DNA of 64,000 nucleotides from Streptomyces asoensis (GCF_013085465.1 NZ_CP049838.1:3038001-3102000), one strand, 5' to 3'. Numbered from the stretch's first letter, positions 46,978 to 54,918 are shown. A program made the numbers and translations. The notes: generated from the sequence alone by a model not told the origin.

Positions 46978-48219
46978 ATGCTGTCCGAACAGTCCACTGC
47001 CACCGTCCGCGCCACCCTCCCCGCCGTGGGCGCGGCCATCGGTGAGATCACCGAGCGCTTCTACGCCGGCCTCTTCGCGGCGCATCCGGACCTCCTCCGC
47101 GACCTGTTCAACCGCGGCAACCAGGCGGCCGGCACCCAGCGCCAGGCCCTGGCCGGGTCCATAGCCGCCTTCGCCACCCGTCTCGTCGAGCCCGCGCCGG
47201 ACCACCCGCGGGACCACGACCACGTCGAGAGCCGCCCGCAGGACCGCCCACAGGACCGCCCCGACGCGATGCTCACCCGCATCGCCCACAAGCACGCCTC
47301 CCTCGGCATCGCGCCCGAGCAGTACAAGGTCGTCCACGAGCACCTCTTCGCCGCCATCGCCGACGTCCTGGGCGAGGCGGTCACCCCCGAGGTCGCGGCG
47401 GCCTGGGACGAGGTCTACTGGCTGATGGCGAACGCGCTGATCGCGATCGAGCGCCGCCTGTACGAGGAGAGCGGGGGCGCCGCGTGGCGCGAGTGGGAGG
47501 TCGTGGAACGCGTCCGGGAGACCGAGGACGTCGTCACCTTCGGCCTGCGCCCGGTCGACGGCGCCCCGGTACGGGACTTCCGCGCGGGCCAGTACGTGTC
47601 CGTCCGCGCCCAACTGTCCGACGGCGCCCGCCAGATACGGCAGTACAGCCTCTCCGGCGCGCCGGGGGCCGACGTACGCCGGATCAGCGTCAAGCGGGTG
47701 CCCGGCGGGGCGACGACACCGGAGGGCGAGGTCTCGAACCACCTCCACGCGTGCGTGCGTGAGGGCAGCGTGCTGGAGCTCTCCGAGCCGTACGGCGACC
47801 TCGTCCTCGACGACGCCGTGGGCACCCCGCTGCTCCTCGCCTCGGCCGGTATCGGCGTCACCCCGATCGTGGCGATGCTGGCCCACCTCGCCGCCACCGG
47901 CCACGATGCGCCGGTCACGGTCGTCCACGCCGACCGCTCCCCCGCGGACCACGCGCTGCGCACGGACCACGAGGCGTACGCGGCGAAGCTGCCGGACGCG
48001 TCCGTGCACCTCTGGTACGAGCGGGAGGCCCCGGCACACGCCCGGACGGGCCTGGCCGACCTCGCGGACGTCCCCGTCGCGCCGGGCACGCGCGCGTACC
48101 TGTGCGGTCCACTGCCGTTCATGCGGGCGGTGCGGGCGCAGCTGATCGAGAAGGGGGTCGCCCCGGCGGACGTGCACTACGAGGTGTTCGGCCCGGACCT
48201 GTGGCTGGCACGGGCCTGA
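46978..48219 (+). CDS. hmp: Flavohaemoglobin (nitric oxide dioxygenase) with an inserted loop
   Basis: This encodes 413 residues; GAGGAG precedes ATG 46978. The order is globin (about 1-155), FAD domain (about 165-265, RQYSLSGAP) and NAD domain (about 275-413, LLLASAGIGVTPIVAML and YLCGPLPFM). Tyr29 (ERFYAGLF) and the proximal His in AHKHASLGI are kept, so NO detoxification to nitrate is expected. The proximal His lies near residue 106 instead of about 85 in E. coli Hmp because an insertion of about 23 residues, rich in His, Asp, Arg and Pro (APDHPRDHDHVES, then RPQDRPQDRP), sits between the E and F helix regions. The upstream palindrome suggests NsrR control. Confidence 0.95.
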   Translation: MLSEQSTATVRATLPAVGAAIGEITERFYAGLFAAHPDLLRDLFNRGNQAAGTQRQALAGSIAAFATRLVEPAPDHPRDHDHVESRPQDRPQDRPDAMLTRIAHKHASLGIAPEQYKVVHEHLFAAIADVLGEAVTPEVAAAWDEVYWLMANALIAIERRLYEESGGAAWREWEVVERVRETEDVVTFGLRPVDGAPVRDFRAGQYVSVRAQLSDGARQIRQYSLSGAPGADVRRISVKRVPGGATTPEGEVSNHLHACVREGSVLELSEPYGDLVLDDAVGTPLLLASAGIGVTPIVAMLAHLAATGHDAPVTVVHADRSPADHALRTDHEAYAAKLPDASVHLWYEREAPAHARTGLADLADVPVAPGTRAYLCGPLPFMRAVRAQLIEKGVAPADVHYEVFGPDLWLARA

Positions 48220-48230
48220 GCCAGGAGAGC

Positions 48231-48251
48231 GGTAGCCGGCAGCCGGCTACC
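48231..48251. terminator. Hairpin between hmp and the DUF4157 gene
   Basis: GGTAGCCGGC (48231-48240), one base, then its exact complement (48242-48251) lie between the two convergent stop codons. Confidence 0.7.
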
Positions 48252-48262
48252 GGACGGTGTCC

Positions 48263-49606
48263 CTATAGGGCGGGCCGGATCACGACCGTCGTGGCGCTGA
48301 CCCCGTGGTAGTACATCTCGTCGGCGGTCCAGAAGCCGTGGAAGGAGTTCGCCCCTCCGTTGACGGTGTACATCCGGGAGGCGGCGGGCTCCAGCCTCTC
48401 CGTTGCGCCCGCGAACGCCTCCAGGGTGACGCAGTCGTCGCCGTCCCTGGCGACCACGGCGGCGGCGTGGAACTGGCTCATCTCCCGGTCCCCCGGCTTC
48501 AGCGCGACGATCACGAAGGCCTGGCCCACCCCGGGATCGGCCGCCTCGTTCCGGGCGCGGACGAACTCCTTGGCCATCCGGCGGTTGGTCCCGTCGCTCG
48601 GAGCACCGAAGTGCTCCGCCCGCTCGCCGTGCTTCTTGCTGTACGTGTCGATCAGGCTGGCGTCGGTGCCGTGTTCCAGGTCGCGGACCCGGTTGTTGAT
48701 GATCTCCTCGGCCACATGGAGGCACTGGTTGAGGACCTTGCCGCCCAGCGAGTAGCGGTGGTAGGTGGCGTCGCCGATCTGTGTCTGCTTGCCCTCGTCC
48801 ACCAGAGCGGGCGAGATGGTGCCCAGCGCGTCCTCCCGCACCCAGATGTAGGGACGGCCGTTGGAGATGGCGAACGCGCCGGAGTTCGAGATGCGCAGCG
48901 TGCCCAGCTTCGGCACGGCCACGTCGGCGAACCGCTGCACGGACCCCGTCGCGGATTGCGTACGGACAGCGGCCTCACCGGTCCCCTGCCGTGCCCCGGT
49001 GTCCGGCGCCGGTCCGGCGAGGACCCGACGGGCGTTCTCCTCCGCGGCCCGCTCGAAGCGGTCGGAGGGGTCGCTGACGCTCAGCCCGTCGGCGGTGGCG
49101 GTGCCCGCGACCGGCCCCTGCCGCTGCTGGATGACGTGCGTCAGCTCATGGGCGAGCGTGTGCTTGTCGCCGCCGCCGGGGCCGATCACCACATGACTGC
49201 CGGAGGTGTAGGCACGGGCCCCGATGCCGACGGCCGAGGCGCGGGCGGCCGAGTCGTCGTGCACGCGGACGTCGGAGAAGTCCGCGCCCAGACGCGCCTC
49301 CATCTCCGCCCGGACCGGCTCCGCGAGTGGCCGTCCGGCCCCGCCCAGAACACCGTGCACGGCCGAACGCTGGACCGCCGCCATCTCGTCGGCGCAGGTA
49401 CCGCCCGCCGGATCGTGCCGGTGCCCCGCGTGGTCGGCGTCGCGGAGCAGCTGCACCACCGCGGAGTTGCCGGCGGACCGCTGGAGGGCGAGCAGCGCGC
49501 CCGGACCGGCGGTCGCGGCGGGAGCCCGCTGCGCGGAAACGGGTACCGGCGGTCGGCGGGTGCCGGTGCGCTCGGACGTCGCGCCGACGGTGTCTCGGGC
49601 GTGCAT
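48263..49606 (-). CDS. DUF4157 (eCIS-core) protein with putative papain-like C-terminal domain
   Basis: This encodes 447 residues from ATG 49606, with GGGAG seven bases upstream; a longer frame has no ribosome site. The N-terminus is disordered and carries the short repeated LQRSAGN-type motif seen before DUF4157 domains. DUF4157 lies at about 85-165 (EPVRAEMEARLGADFSDVRVH, then HTLAHELTHVIQQRQG), with the zinc-peptidase-like HELTH at 153-157. This domain marks cargo of extracellular contractile injection systems and other toxin-like proteins. The C-terminal domain (about 225-447) has Cys295 at a helix start (VLNQCLHVAEEI), His380 at a strand start (MSQFHAAAVVARDG) and acidic residues after it (Asp391, Glu396), a Cys-His-Asp/Glu order like papain-fold toxins. 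No injection-system genes are nearby. The function is inferred. Confidence 0.8.
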   Translation of the reverse strand: MHARDTVGATSERTGTRRPPVPVSAQRAPAATAGPGALLALQRSAGNSAVVQLLRDADHAGHRHDPAGGTCADEMAAVQRSAVHGVLGGAGRPLAEPVRAEMEARLGADFSDVRVHDDSAARASAVGIGARAYTSGSHVVIGPGGGDKHTLAHELTHVIQQRQGPVAGTATADGLSVSDPSDRFERAAEENARRVLAGPAPDTGARQGTGEAAVRTQSATGSVQRFADVAVPKLGTLRISNSGAFAISNGRPYIWVREDALGTISPALVDEGKQTQIGDATYHRYSLGGKVLNQCLHVAEEIINNRVRDLEHGTDASLIDTYSKKHGERAEHFGAPSDGTNRRMAKEFVRARNEAADPGVGQAFVIVALKPGDREMSQFHAAAVVARDGDDCVTLEAFAGATERLEPAASRMYTVNGGANSFHGFWTADEMYYHGVSATTVVIRPAL

Positions 49607-49767
49607 ACGGAAACTCCCAGGGCGACGGCGATCTCGACACTCCCTGCCTACGCGTCCGCCCGCACCCGACGCCAGGTACGCGCGGGCAGAACCCGGGTGC
49701 ACGAAGCGGTGCCCGAAGGGGCACGCACGACACCCGGCCCGCCCTCGCCGTACTCGCCCGGTTCAGC

Positions 49768-51030
49768 TCAGCCCCACGCGCGCGACAGGCTCCGCGTGAC
49801 GACCGAGCTGAGGACCCGCACGCCGTGCGTCGATCCCGGGTCGATGCCGGTGAGCTCCCGCACCCGGCGAAGGCGGTAGTCCAGGGTGCGCGGGTGGACG
49901 TTGAGGGCGGTCGCCGCGGAGCCGCGGTTCATGTCGTGGCGGTAGTAGGCGTCGAGGGTGACGAGCAGGTCCGGGCCAGGCCGCAGGCTCCGGGCCACCG
50001 TGCGGAGCCATTCGTCGACGAACGGCACGTCCGCGACCGTGAGTTCGACGAAGACGTCCGCGAGGGTGTGCGGCCGCAGCCGCGTCGACGCCCGCCGCAG
50101 CGGGGCCGCCCTGCTGATCCGCCGGGCCCGGTCGAGGGCGCCGGAGAGCTCGGACAGCGGTACGGCGGCGGTACTGCCGGCGGCGCAGGGGCGGCCGAGA
50201 GCCTGGGCGAAGTCCTGCAAGAGATCCGGTACGAGATCCGGGACCAGGTCGGGCCCCGGGGCGGGCGCGGCGTGCAGCCGTGCGGCGCCGGCGGCACCGG
50301 GAACCAGGACGATCAGCTCACCACCCCCGCCCCCGCCTCCACCTCCGCCAACTCGCTCCGGGCACCAGGTGGCCGGCACCCCGTACCTCTTCACCAGCGC
50401 CTCGATCTCGTTCTCCAGGTCGCGATCGCCGGCGGGGCGGTCCGGCACCCGGATCACCGTCACCGCGTAGTGGTCGGCCAGTTCCATGCCCGCGACCAGG
50501 GCGAGCTCCTCCGCGGCGGGGTCCTCCGCCAGCAACGACCGTGCCAGTAGGGCGGCTTGTTCGACGTAGGGCACCTGACGCCGCATCACCGTCACGAAGC
50601 CCTCGCGGTAGGCGCCGATGCCGCGCTCGCCCTGCGGGGCGAACCAGCTCATGATCCGCATGAGTTCCTCGACATGGCCGCCGCGCTGGGCTTCCGTCGC
50701 CTCGTTGATCTCGCGCAGCATGAGCGCGGTGTGTACGCGCAGCACCCGCTGCCGCGACTCCAGCGACATCCCCGACCCGGCGCGTGACGCACCCATCGAC
50801 GTGATGTAGCCGAGATCGTCCTCGGTCAACATGTCGTTCTCCGGGGCAAGTTCGACCGTGCGGCGCCTGAACCACACCGCGTACTCCAGCGTCTCGGCCC
50901 TGGCCCGGGAGTTCACGTCGAGGGACCCGAGCTCCGGAATCTCGCGCACATAAGTCTCCACCTCGCGACGCGCGTTGGCCGTCGCCTGCCGGGCCAGCTC
51001 GCCGAAGAGACTCCCCATGGGCGTGAGCAT
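49768..51030 (-). CDS. PucR/CdaR-family transcriptional regulator
   Basis: This encodes 420 residues (ATG 51030; ATG 51018, four codons later, is also possible). The C-terminal helix-turn-helix is the HTH_30 type (LVTLDAYYRHDMNRGSAATAL, then NVHPRTLDYRLRRVRELTG). The middle is the GGDEF-like domain of this family, and the N-terminal part is helical (RAETLEYAVWFRRRTVELA). A run of ten glycines at about residues 229-238 is coded by a G-rich tract at 50321-50352 that could vary in length. These regulators answer to small metabolites. It is upstream of the DUF4157 gene on the same strand with a 161-bp gap, and may control it. Confidence 0.88.
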   Translation of the reverse strand: MLTPMGSLFGELARQATANARREVETYVREIPELGSLDVNSRARAETLEYAVWFRRRTVELAPENDMLTEDDLGYITSMGASRAGSGMSLESRQRVLRVHTALMLREINEATEAQRGGHVEELMRIMSWFAPQGERGIGAYREGFVTVMRRQVPYVEQAALLARSLLAEDPAAEELALVAGMELADHYAVTVIRVPDRPAGDRDLENEIEALVKRYGVPATWCPERVGGGGGGGGGGELIVLVPGAAGAARLHAAPAPGPDLVPDLVPDLLQDFAQALGRPCAAGSTAAVPLSELSGALDRARRISRAAPLRRASTRLRPHTLADVFVELTVADVPFVDEWLRTVARSLRPGPDLLVTLDAYYRHDMNRGSAATALNVHPRTLDYRLRRVRELTGIDPGSTHGVRVLSSVVTRSLSRAWG

Positions 51031-51272
51031 GCCATCGCGGCCGTGAGCGTCGACAGATGAAAACCGGACGGGCGTTTATCAATCCGGGTGAATTGATGAA
51101 GGATGTGCCGACGTCGCGTTTGTCACCCTGCGCAAAGTTCCTGAATCAGGGCGTACTTGTCGCCGGAACCGCTTGTGAGGCCGCTGCGGCCTGGGCTTAA
51201 TGGGAACCGCGCAGCCATCCACGGGGCGCATTCCCTCGCTGTTCAGCGACGCACAGGACGCCCTATGGCGCT

Positions 51273-51326
51273 GCCATTCCACTGCCATTCCACGCCATTC
51301 CACGCCATTCCGCTCCGCTCCGCTGC
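51273..51326. repeat. Short direct repeats before the DUF4394 gene
   Basis: GCCATTCCAC occurs three times in a row (51273-51303, the first unit one base longer), followed by GCCATTCC and three GCTCC/GCTGC pieces. They lie within 100 bp upstream of the DUF4394 gene and could be a slippage product or a binding region. Confidence 0.5.
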
Positions 51327-51369
51327 GGCGCGAGCAAATGACGTTCTTTCGAACGGGAGGAAGACAACA

Positions 51370-52242
51370 GTGAGAACAGGGACCAGAAAGAGATTGGCGG
51401 CGACGGTCGCCATGATCTCCGCGGCGACCGCGCTCATGGTCGGCGCGCCCGGCTCCGGCTCCGCCGCCACCGCCGTCCCCAGCCTGAGGGCCTTCGGGAT
51501 CACCGGGGACGGCACGCTGATGGCCACGTTCACCACCGACAAGCCGCAGGTGCTCGACTGGGTCCGGCTCGTCACCGGGCTCAGCGGGGACACCAAACTG
51601 CTCGGGATCGACCACCGGGTGCAGAACGGCCTCCTGTACGGCCTCGGTGACAAGGGCGGCATCTACACGATCAAGACCCCGCCGGCCACCACCGACGTCG
51701 TCGTCACCAAGGTCTCGCAGCTCCAGGTCGCGCTCTACGGCACGACCTTCGACATCGACTTCAACCCGGCGGCCGACCGGCTCCGGGTGATCAGCGACTA
51801 CGGCCAGAACCTGCGGCACAACCTCAATGACCACACCACGGCCGCCGACACCGCCCTGAACATCCCGCCGGCCACCACGGCGGTGCAGGGCGTGACCGCC
51901 GCCGGGTACACCAACAACGACCTGGTCGGGTCCACCGGGACGACCCTGATCGACATCGACACGCTCAACGACCAGGTCGTCATCCAGTCGCCGCCCAACG
52001 AGGGCAACCTCGTCACGACCGGCCTGCTCGGCTTCGACGCCGGCCTCAACGCGGGCCTGGACATCTTCAGCTACCTGACCAACGGCAAGACGACCTCGTA
52101 CGCCGCCTTCGCCACGCTCACGCCGTACGGCGCGAGCACGCCGTCGCTCTACGGCGTCGACATTCTCACCGGCGACACGACGGCCATCGGCCAGTTCCCC
52201 CTGAACATCACGGACCTGGCCATCACCATCTCCGGGACCTGA
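51370..52242 (+). CDS. Secreted DUF4394 protein
   Basis: This encodes 290 residues from GTG 51370, with GGGAGG nine bases upstream. A signal peptide (MRTGTRKRLAATVAMISAAT to about residue 33) leads to a DUF4394 domain, a predicted beta-propeller-like repeat of strands: FGITGDGTLMATFTTDKP, LLGIDHRVQNGLLYGLGDKGG, FDIDFNPAADRLRVISDYGQN and GYTNNDLVGSTGTTLIDIDT. The domain occurs in extracellular proteins of bacteria and has no assigned activity. Inverted repeats follow the stop. The upstream 340 bp separate it from the divergent PucR gene. Confidence 0.88.
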   Translation: MRTGTRKRLAATVAMISAATALMVGAPGSGSAATAVPSLRAFGITGDGTLMATFTTDKPQVLDWVRLVTGLSGDTKLLGIDHRVQNGLLYGLGDKGGIYTIKTPPATTDVVVTKVSQLQVALYGTTFDIDFNPAADRLRVISDYGQNLRHNLNDHTTAADTALNIPPATTAVQGVTAAGYTNNDLVGSTGTTLIDIDTLNDQVVIQSPPNEGNLVTTGLLGFDAGLNAGLDIFSYLTNGKTTSYAAFATLTPYGASTPSLYGVDILTGDTTAIGQFPLNITDLAITISGT

Positions 52243-52254
52243 GCCCGCCCGGAC

Positions 52255-52348
52255 GGCCCGTCCTCGCCGCGGCCCGGCTGCTCCCGGACCGCGGCGAGTC
52301 CGGGATCGCGTCGGTCGGGGAACGGCCGGGGCGCGGCGAGGACGGGCC
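52255..52348. terminator. Competing inverted repeats between two convergent genes
   Basis: A left arm (52255-52271, GGCCCGTCCTCGCCGCG) can pair with a perfect 17-base complement at 52332-52348, or its inner part CTCGCCGCGG (52263-52272) can pair with CCGCGGCGAG at 52289-52298. Only one of the two structures can form at a time. The region separates the DUF4394 gene from the small gene at 52352. Confidence 0.65.
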
Positions 52349-52351
52349 GGC

Positions 52352-52618
52352 TCAGTACGGCCGCGGTATCTCGTGCTCGTCCAGCGCGGCGCCGTAGCGC
52401 TCCAGCATGGCGTCGAGGCCGGCCAGGAGAAGCCCGGCGGCGTCGCGGGCGTCGCCCAGGTCACCGCGGTCGCACGCCTCCACCAGCTCGGCCATGTCGG
52501 TGCGGAGGATGTGCAGGGAGTCGCCCTGCACCAGAACCCCGGGGAAGCGTCGGCCGGGCAGGCGGACTACGGCGTTGTTGCCGCCGGCGGTGAACAGCTC
52601 TGCTTCGATGCGTTCCAT
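52352..52618 (-). CDS. Small conserved protein (DUF6959-like)
   Basis: This encodes 88 residues starting MERIEAELFTAGGNNAVVRL. The N-terminal half forms two or three strands (VVRLPGRRFPGVLVQGDSLHIL), and the C-terminal half a helix pair (ELVEACDRGDLGDARDAAG, then LLAGLDAMLERYGAAL). It resembles a small Streptomyces family I recall as DUF6959; the assignment is tentative. The acidic, compact shape would suit a protein-binding or immunity-type role, but nothing in the context proves it. ATG 52618 is chosen over a TTG four codons upstream; no strong ribosome site is visible. Confidence 0.6.
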   Translation of the reverse strand: MERIEAELFTAGGNNAVVRLPGRRFPGVLVQGDSLHILRTDMAELVEACDRGDLGDARDAAGLLLAGLDAMLERYGAALDEHEIPRPY

Positions 52619-53009
52619 CGGGCCATCCAATCCGGCCCGGCGATGTGGCTACAAGCGCATTGCCAGGGGGGAAGCGTGAAGGATGGGGCAGGCGAGGCCC
52701 GGGAACCGTCGCTGACGTGGGGTGAAGACACTGCCCCCTCCGATGCGCGGGCCGACGGCCGGGGGATCTTCGCCCTCGGCGTCGTCGCCGTCCAGCTGCC
52801 CTGGACACCGTCCACGGACGCCCCGGAACCGTACGCGGCCGCCCGGCCGGGCGAGGCGGCGGGCATACGACGGCGATCCGCGCGGCAGCCGAGGCGCCCC
52901 GCCCTCGTCGCCGACCCACGCGGCACGGGCCCCCACGGCACCGGCGTGAGCAACGCCGACCCACGCGGCACGGACCCGCGCGACGCCGACCCACGCGACG
53001 TCGGTGGAA
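52619..53009. other. Intergenic region with GC-rich repeats, no supported gene
   Basis: This 391-bp stretch follows nsrR on the minus strand. Its right half (about 52905-52998) holds three copies of a GCCGACCCACGCG-based unit with variable GGCACGG spacers. Open frames cross it on several strands, but none has a start, ribosome site or recognisable product, so I see only repeats here. Confidence 0.5.
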
Positions 53010-53453
53010 TCAGGCGAACCTCGAGATCCCCAGCAGCAGCGGCCCTGTCGGTTCCGCCACGATGTCCGCGACCGTGATGGGGTCCAGGGACGCGAAGAAC
53101 GCCTCCTGGGCCCGGCGCAGGGCGCCGCGCAGCCGGCAGGCCGAGGCCAGCGGGCAGGGGGTGGCGCCCTCGCAGTCGACGACGTCGCCGTCGCCCTCGA
53201 AGGCGCGGACCACCGTACCGACGGACGCCGCGCGACCCCGGTCGGTGAGGGCCAGGCCGCCGCCCCTGCCTCGACGGGCCTCCAGCAGGCCCATGTGCTG
53301 GAGCTCGGCCACGACCTTGGCCGCGTGGGTGTAGGGGACCTCCATGGCGGCCGCCACGTCACGGGTCGTGGGGGTGGCCTCCGGGGTGTCGCCCGCCACC
53401 GCGAGTCGCATGAGGACGCGCAGTGCCAGGTCGGTGGATCGCAACAGCCGCAT
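53010..53453 (-). CDS. nsrR: NsrR, Rrf2-family nitric-oxide-sensing repressor
   Basis: This encodes 147 residues. The N-terminal winged helix (MRLLRSTDLALRVLMRLAVAG, then PTTRDVAAAMEVPYTHAAKVV) is followed by a cysteine cluster C94-x5-C100-x5-C106 (VVDCEGATPCPLASACRLR) and Asp8. In S. coelicolor NsrR the [4Fe-4S] cluster is held by three Cys in this spacing plus Asp8, so the ligands match one-for-one. NO destroys the cluster and releases repression. The ATG at 53453 has no ribosome site and a TTATCT box inside the operator-like palindrome upstream, suggesting leaderless, autoregulated expression. The flavohaemoglobin gene at 46978 is the probable target. Confidence 0.92.
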   Translation of the reverse strand: MRLLRSTDLALRVLMRLAVAGDTPEATPTTRDVAAAMEVPYTHAAKVVAELQHMGLLEARRGRGGGLALTDRGRAASVGTVVRAFEGDGDVVDCEGATPCPLASACRLRGALRRAQEAFFASLDPITVADIVAEPTGPLLLGISRFA

Positions 53454-53463
53454 GGGAGGAAGC

Positions 53464-53482
53464 GTAGATAATGCGCATCTAC
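53464..53482. promoter_or_regulatory. Palindrome at the nsrR promoter
   Basis: GTAGAT-N7-ATCTAC (53464-53482) overlaps the presumed -10 of nsrR, about 11 bp before its ATG. It shares the AGAT/ATCT arms with the hmp palindrome and probably serves autorepression. Confidence 0.55.
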
Positions 53483-53638
53483 CATTCAAATTATCCGCCC
53501 GCTTGGCTGTGAGCGTCACCCCTCTCTTGGCTGTGACCTGTCTACGCCTTTCCCCATCTCCCCCATTACGATCAGCGGACTCGAACACCCCGACCGTCCC
53601 GCCCCCGTCCCGCCCCTTTTCCCAGAAGGACAGGCCTC

Positions 53639-54307
53639 ATGGGTTCCGCCAACAAGACCGGCAGCGCGGCGCGCAAGGCGCGCATAGAGGAGATGCGGCG
53701 GACCGAGCAGGTCCGGGAGCGGCGAAACCGGTTTCTCGTGATCGGCGGCAGTGTCGTCGCCGTGGTCGCGCTGGTCGCCGGTGGTGTGTTCGTCGTGAAG
53801 TCGCAGTCCGGCGACGACAAGGACACCGCCGCCGACGGCAAGGCGGCCTCGGGTCACTTCGTCACCGGTGCGGACGGGGTCAAGACGTGGAAGGGCACGC
53901 TCGGGCGTACCCACGTCACCAAGACCGTGAAGTACCCGACCGAGCCGCCCGTCGGCGGGGACCACAACCAGGTCTGGATGAACTGCAACGGCGACGTCTA
54001 CACCAAGGCCGTCGACAACATGAACGCCGTGCACTCGCTCGAGCACGGCGCGGTCTGGGTGACGTACAACGGCAAGGCGAGCAAGGCCGACGTCGACGCC
54101 CTCGCCGCCAAGGTCAAGAAGACGCCCTACACGCTCATGAGCCCGGACGACGCCCAGGCGGACCCGATCATGCTCACCGCGTGGGGCAACCAGCGCACGG
54201 TGACGAGTGCGAGCGACCCGAACCTGGACAAGTTCTTCGAGAAGTTCGTGCAGGGCGAGCAGACGCCCGAGCCGGGCGCCGCCTGCACGGGTGGTCTGTC
54301 GCAGTGA
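53639..54307 (+). CDS. Membrane-anchored DUF3105 protein
   Basis: This encodes 222 residues. A charged N-terminal stretch (ARKARIEEMRRTEQVRERRNR) precedes one membrane helix at about 32-53, leaving the rest outside. The DUF3105 domain is plain: YPTEPPVGGDHNQVWMNCNGDVY, then HSLEHGAVWVTY and a late LTAWGNQRTV. The conserved His and Cys residues hint at metal binding; the function is unknown. The stop overlaps the start of the DUF305 gene by four bases, so the two are translated together and probably work together outside the membrane. AAGGA precedes the ATG at a suitable distance. Confidence 0.9.
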   Translation: MGSANKTGSAARKARIEEMRRTEQVRERRNRFLVIGGSVVAVVALVAGGVFVVKSQSGDDKDTAADGKAASGHFVTGADGVKTWKGTLGRTHVTKTVKYPTEPPVGGDHNQVWMNCNGDVYTKAVDNMNAVHSLEHGAVWVTYNGKASKADVDALAAKVKKTPYTLMSPDDAQADPIMLTAWGNQRTVTSASDPNLDKFFEKFVQGEQTPEPGAACTGGLSQ

Positions 54308-54918
54308 GGTACGCGGGAGTGGCGGTGGCCGTGGCCGGAGTGCTCGTCGCCGCCGGGGCCATCACCTACTCCGTCGCCGAGGACGGTGCGGCGGGCACCG
54401 CACCGCCCGCCGCCGACTCCGCCGACGCCGGGTTCGCCCGGGACATGGCGGTGCACCACCAGCAGGCCGTCGAGATGTCGTACATCGTGCGGGACCGGAC
54501 GGCCGACGAGGACGTCCGGCGGCTCGCCTACGACATCGCGCAGACGCAGGCCAACCAGCGCGGCATGCTGCTCGGGTGGCTGGATCTCTGGGGCCTGCCG
54601 AAGGTGTCGTCCGACGGGCCCATGTCCTGGATGGGCATGGGCGGCATGGGTGACGGCGAGGACGGCGCGCTCATGCCCGGCATGGCCACCGACACCGAGT
54701 TGACGAAGCTCGGCACGCTCAACGGCAAGCAGGCCGAGATCTTCTACCTCCAGCTCATGACCGACCACCACAAGGGCGGCATCCACATGGCCGAGGGGTG
54801 TGTCGCCAAGTGCTCGGTCGGGGTGGAGAAGCGGCTCGCGCAGGGCATGGTCGAGGCGCAGCAGTCGGAGATCGACCTGATGACGGACATGCTGAAAGCT
54901 CGCGGGGCCAAGCCGTAG
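54304..54918 (+). CDS. Exported DUF305 protein
   Basis: This encodes 204 residues from GTG 54304, coupled by GTGA overlap to the DUF3105 gene. A hydrophobic N-terminus (about residues 4-24) exports or anchors it. The DUF305 helical fold has two HHxxA-type pairs, FARDMAVHHQQAVEMS and LMTDHHKGGIHMAEGCV, with a Met-rich loop (MSWMGMGGMGDGEDGALMPGM) between. DUF305 is related to ferritin-like four-helix proteins, and in some bacteria the genes lie near copper resistance. The His and Met content fits copper or other metal handling, but that is inference. Confidence 0.9.
   Translation: MRYAGVAVAVAGVLVAAGAITYSVAEDGAAGTAPPAADSADAGFARDMAVHHQQAVEMSYIVRDRTADEDVRRLAYDIAQTQANQRGMLLGWLDLWGLPKVSSDGPMSWMGMGGMGDGEDGALMPGMATDTELTKLGTLNGKQAEIFYLQLMTDHHKGGIHMAEGCVAKCSVGVEKRLAQGMVEAQQSEIDLMTDMLKARGAKP

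Noticed and set aside
48203..49879. Contractile injection system locus around the DUF4157 gene
   Set aside because: The neighbours are a flavohaemoglobin and a PucR regulator; there is no sheath, tube, baseplate or AAA+ ATPase gene.
52373..53077. A 234-codon plus-strand frame over the small DUF6959-like gene and the repeat region
   Set aside because: It has no recognisable domain, its end consists of the GC-rich repeats, and it runs antisense to better-supported genes.
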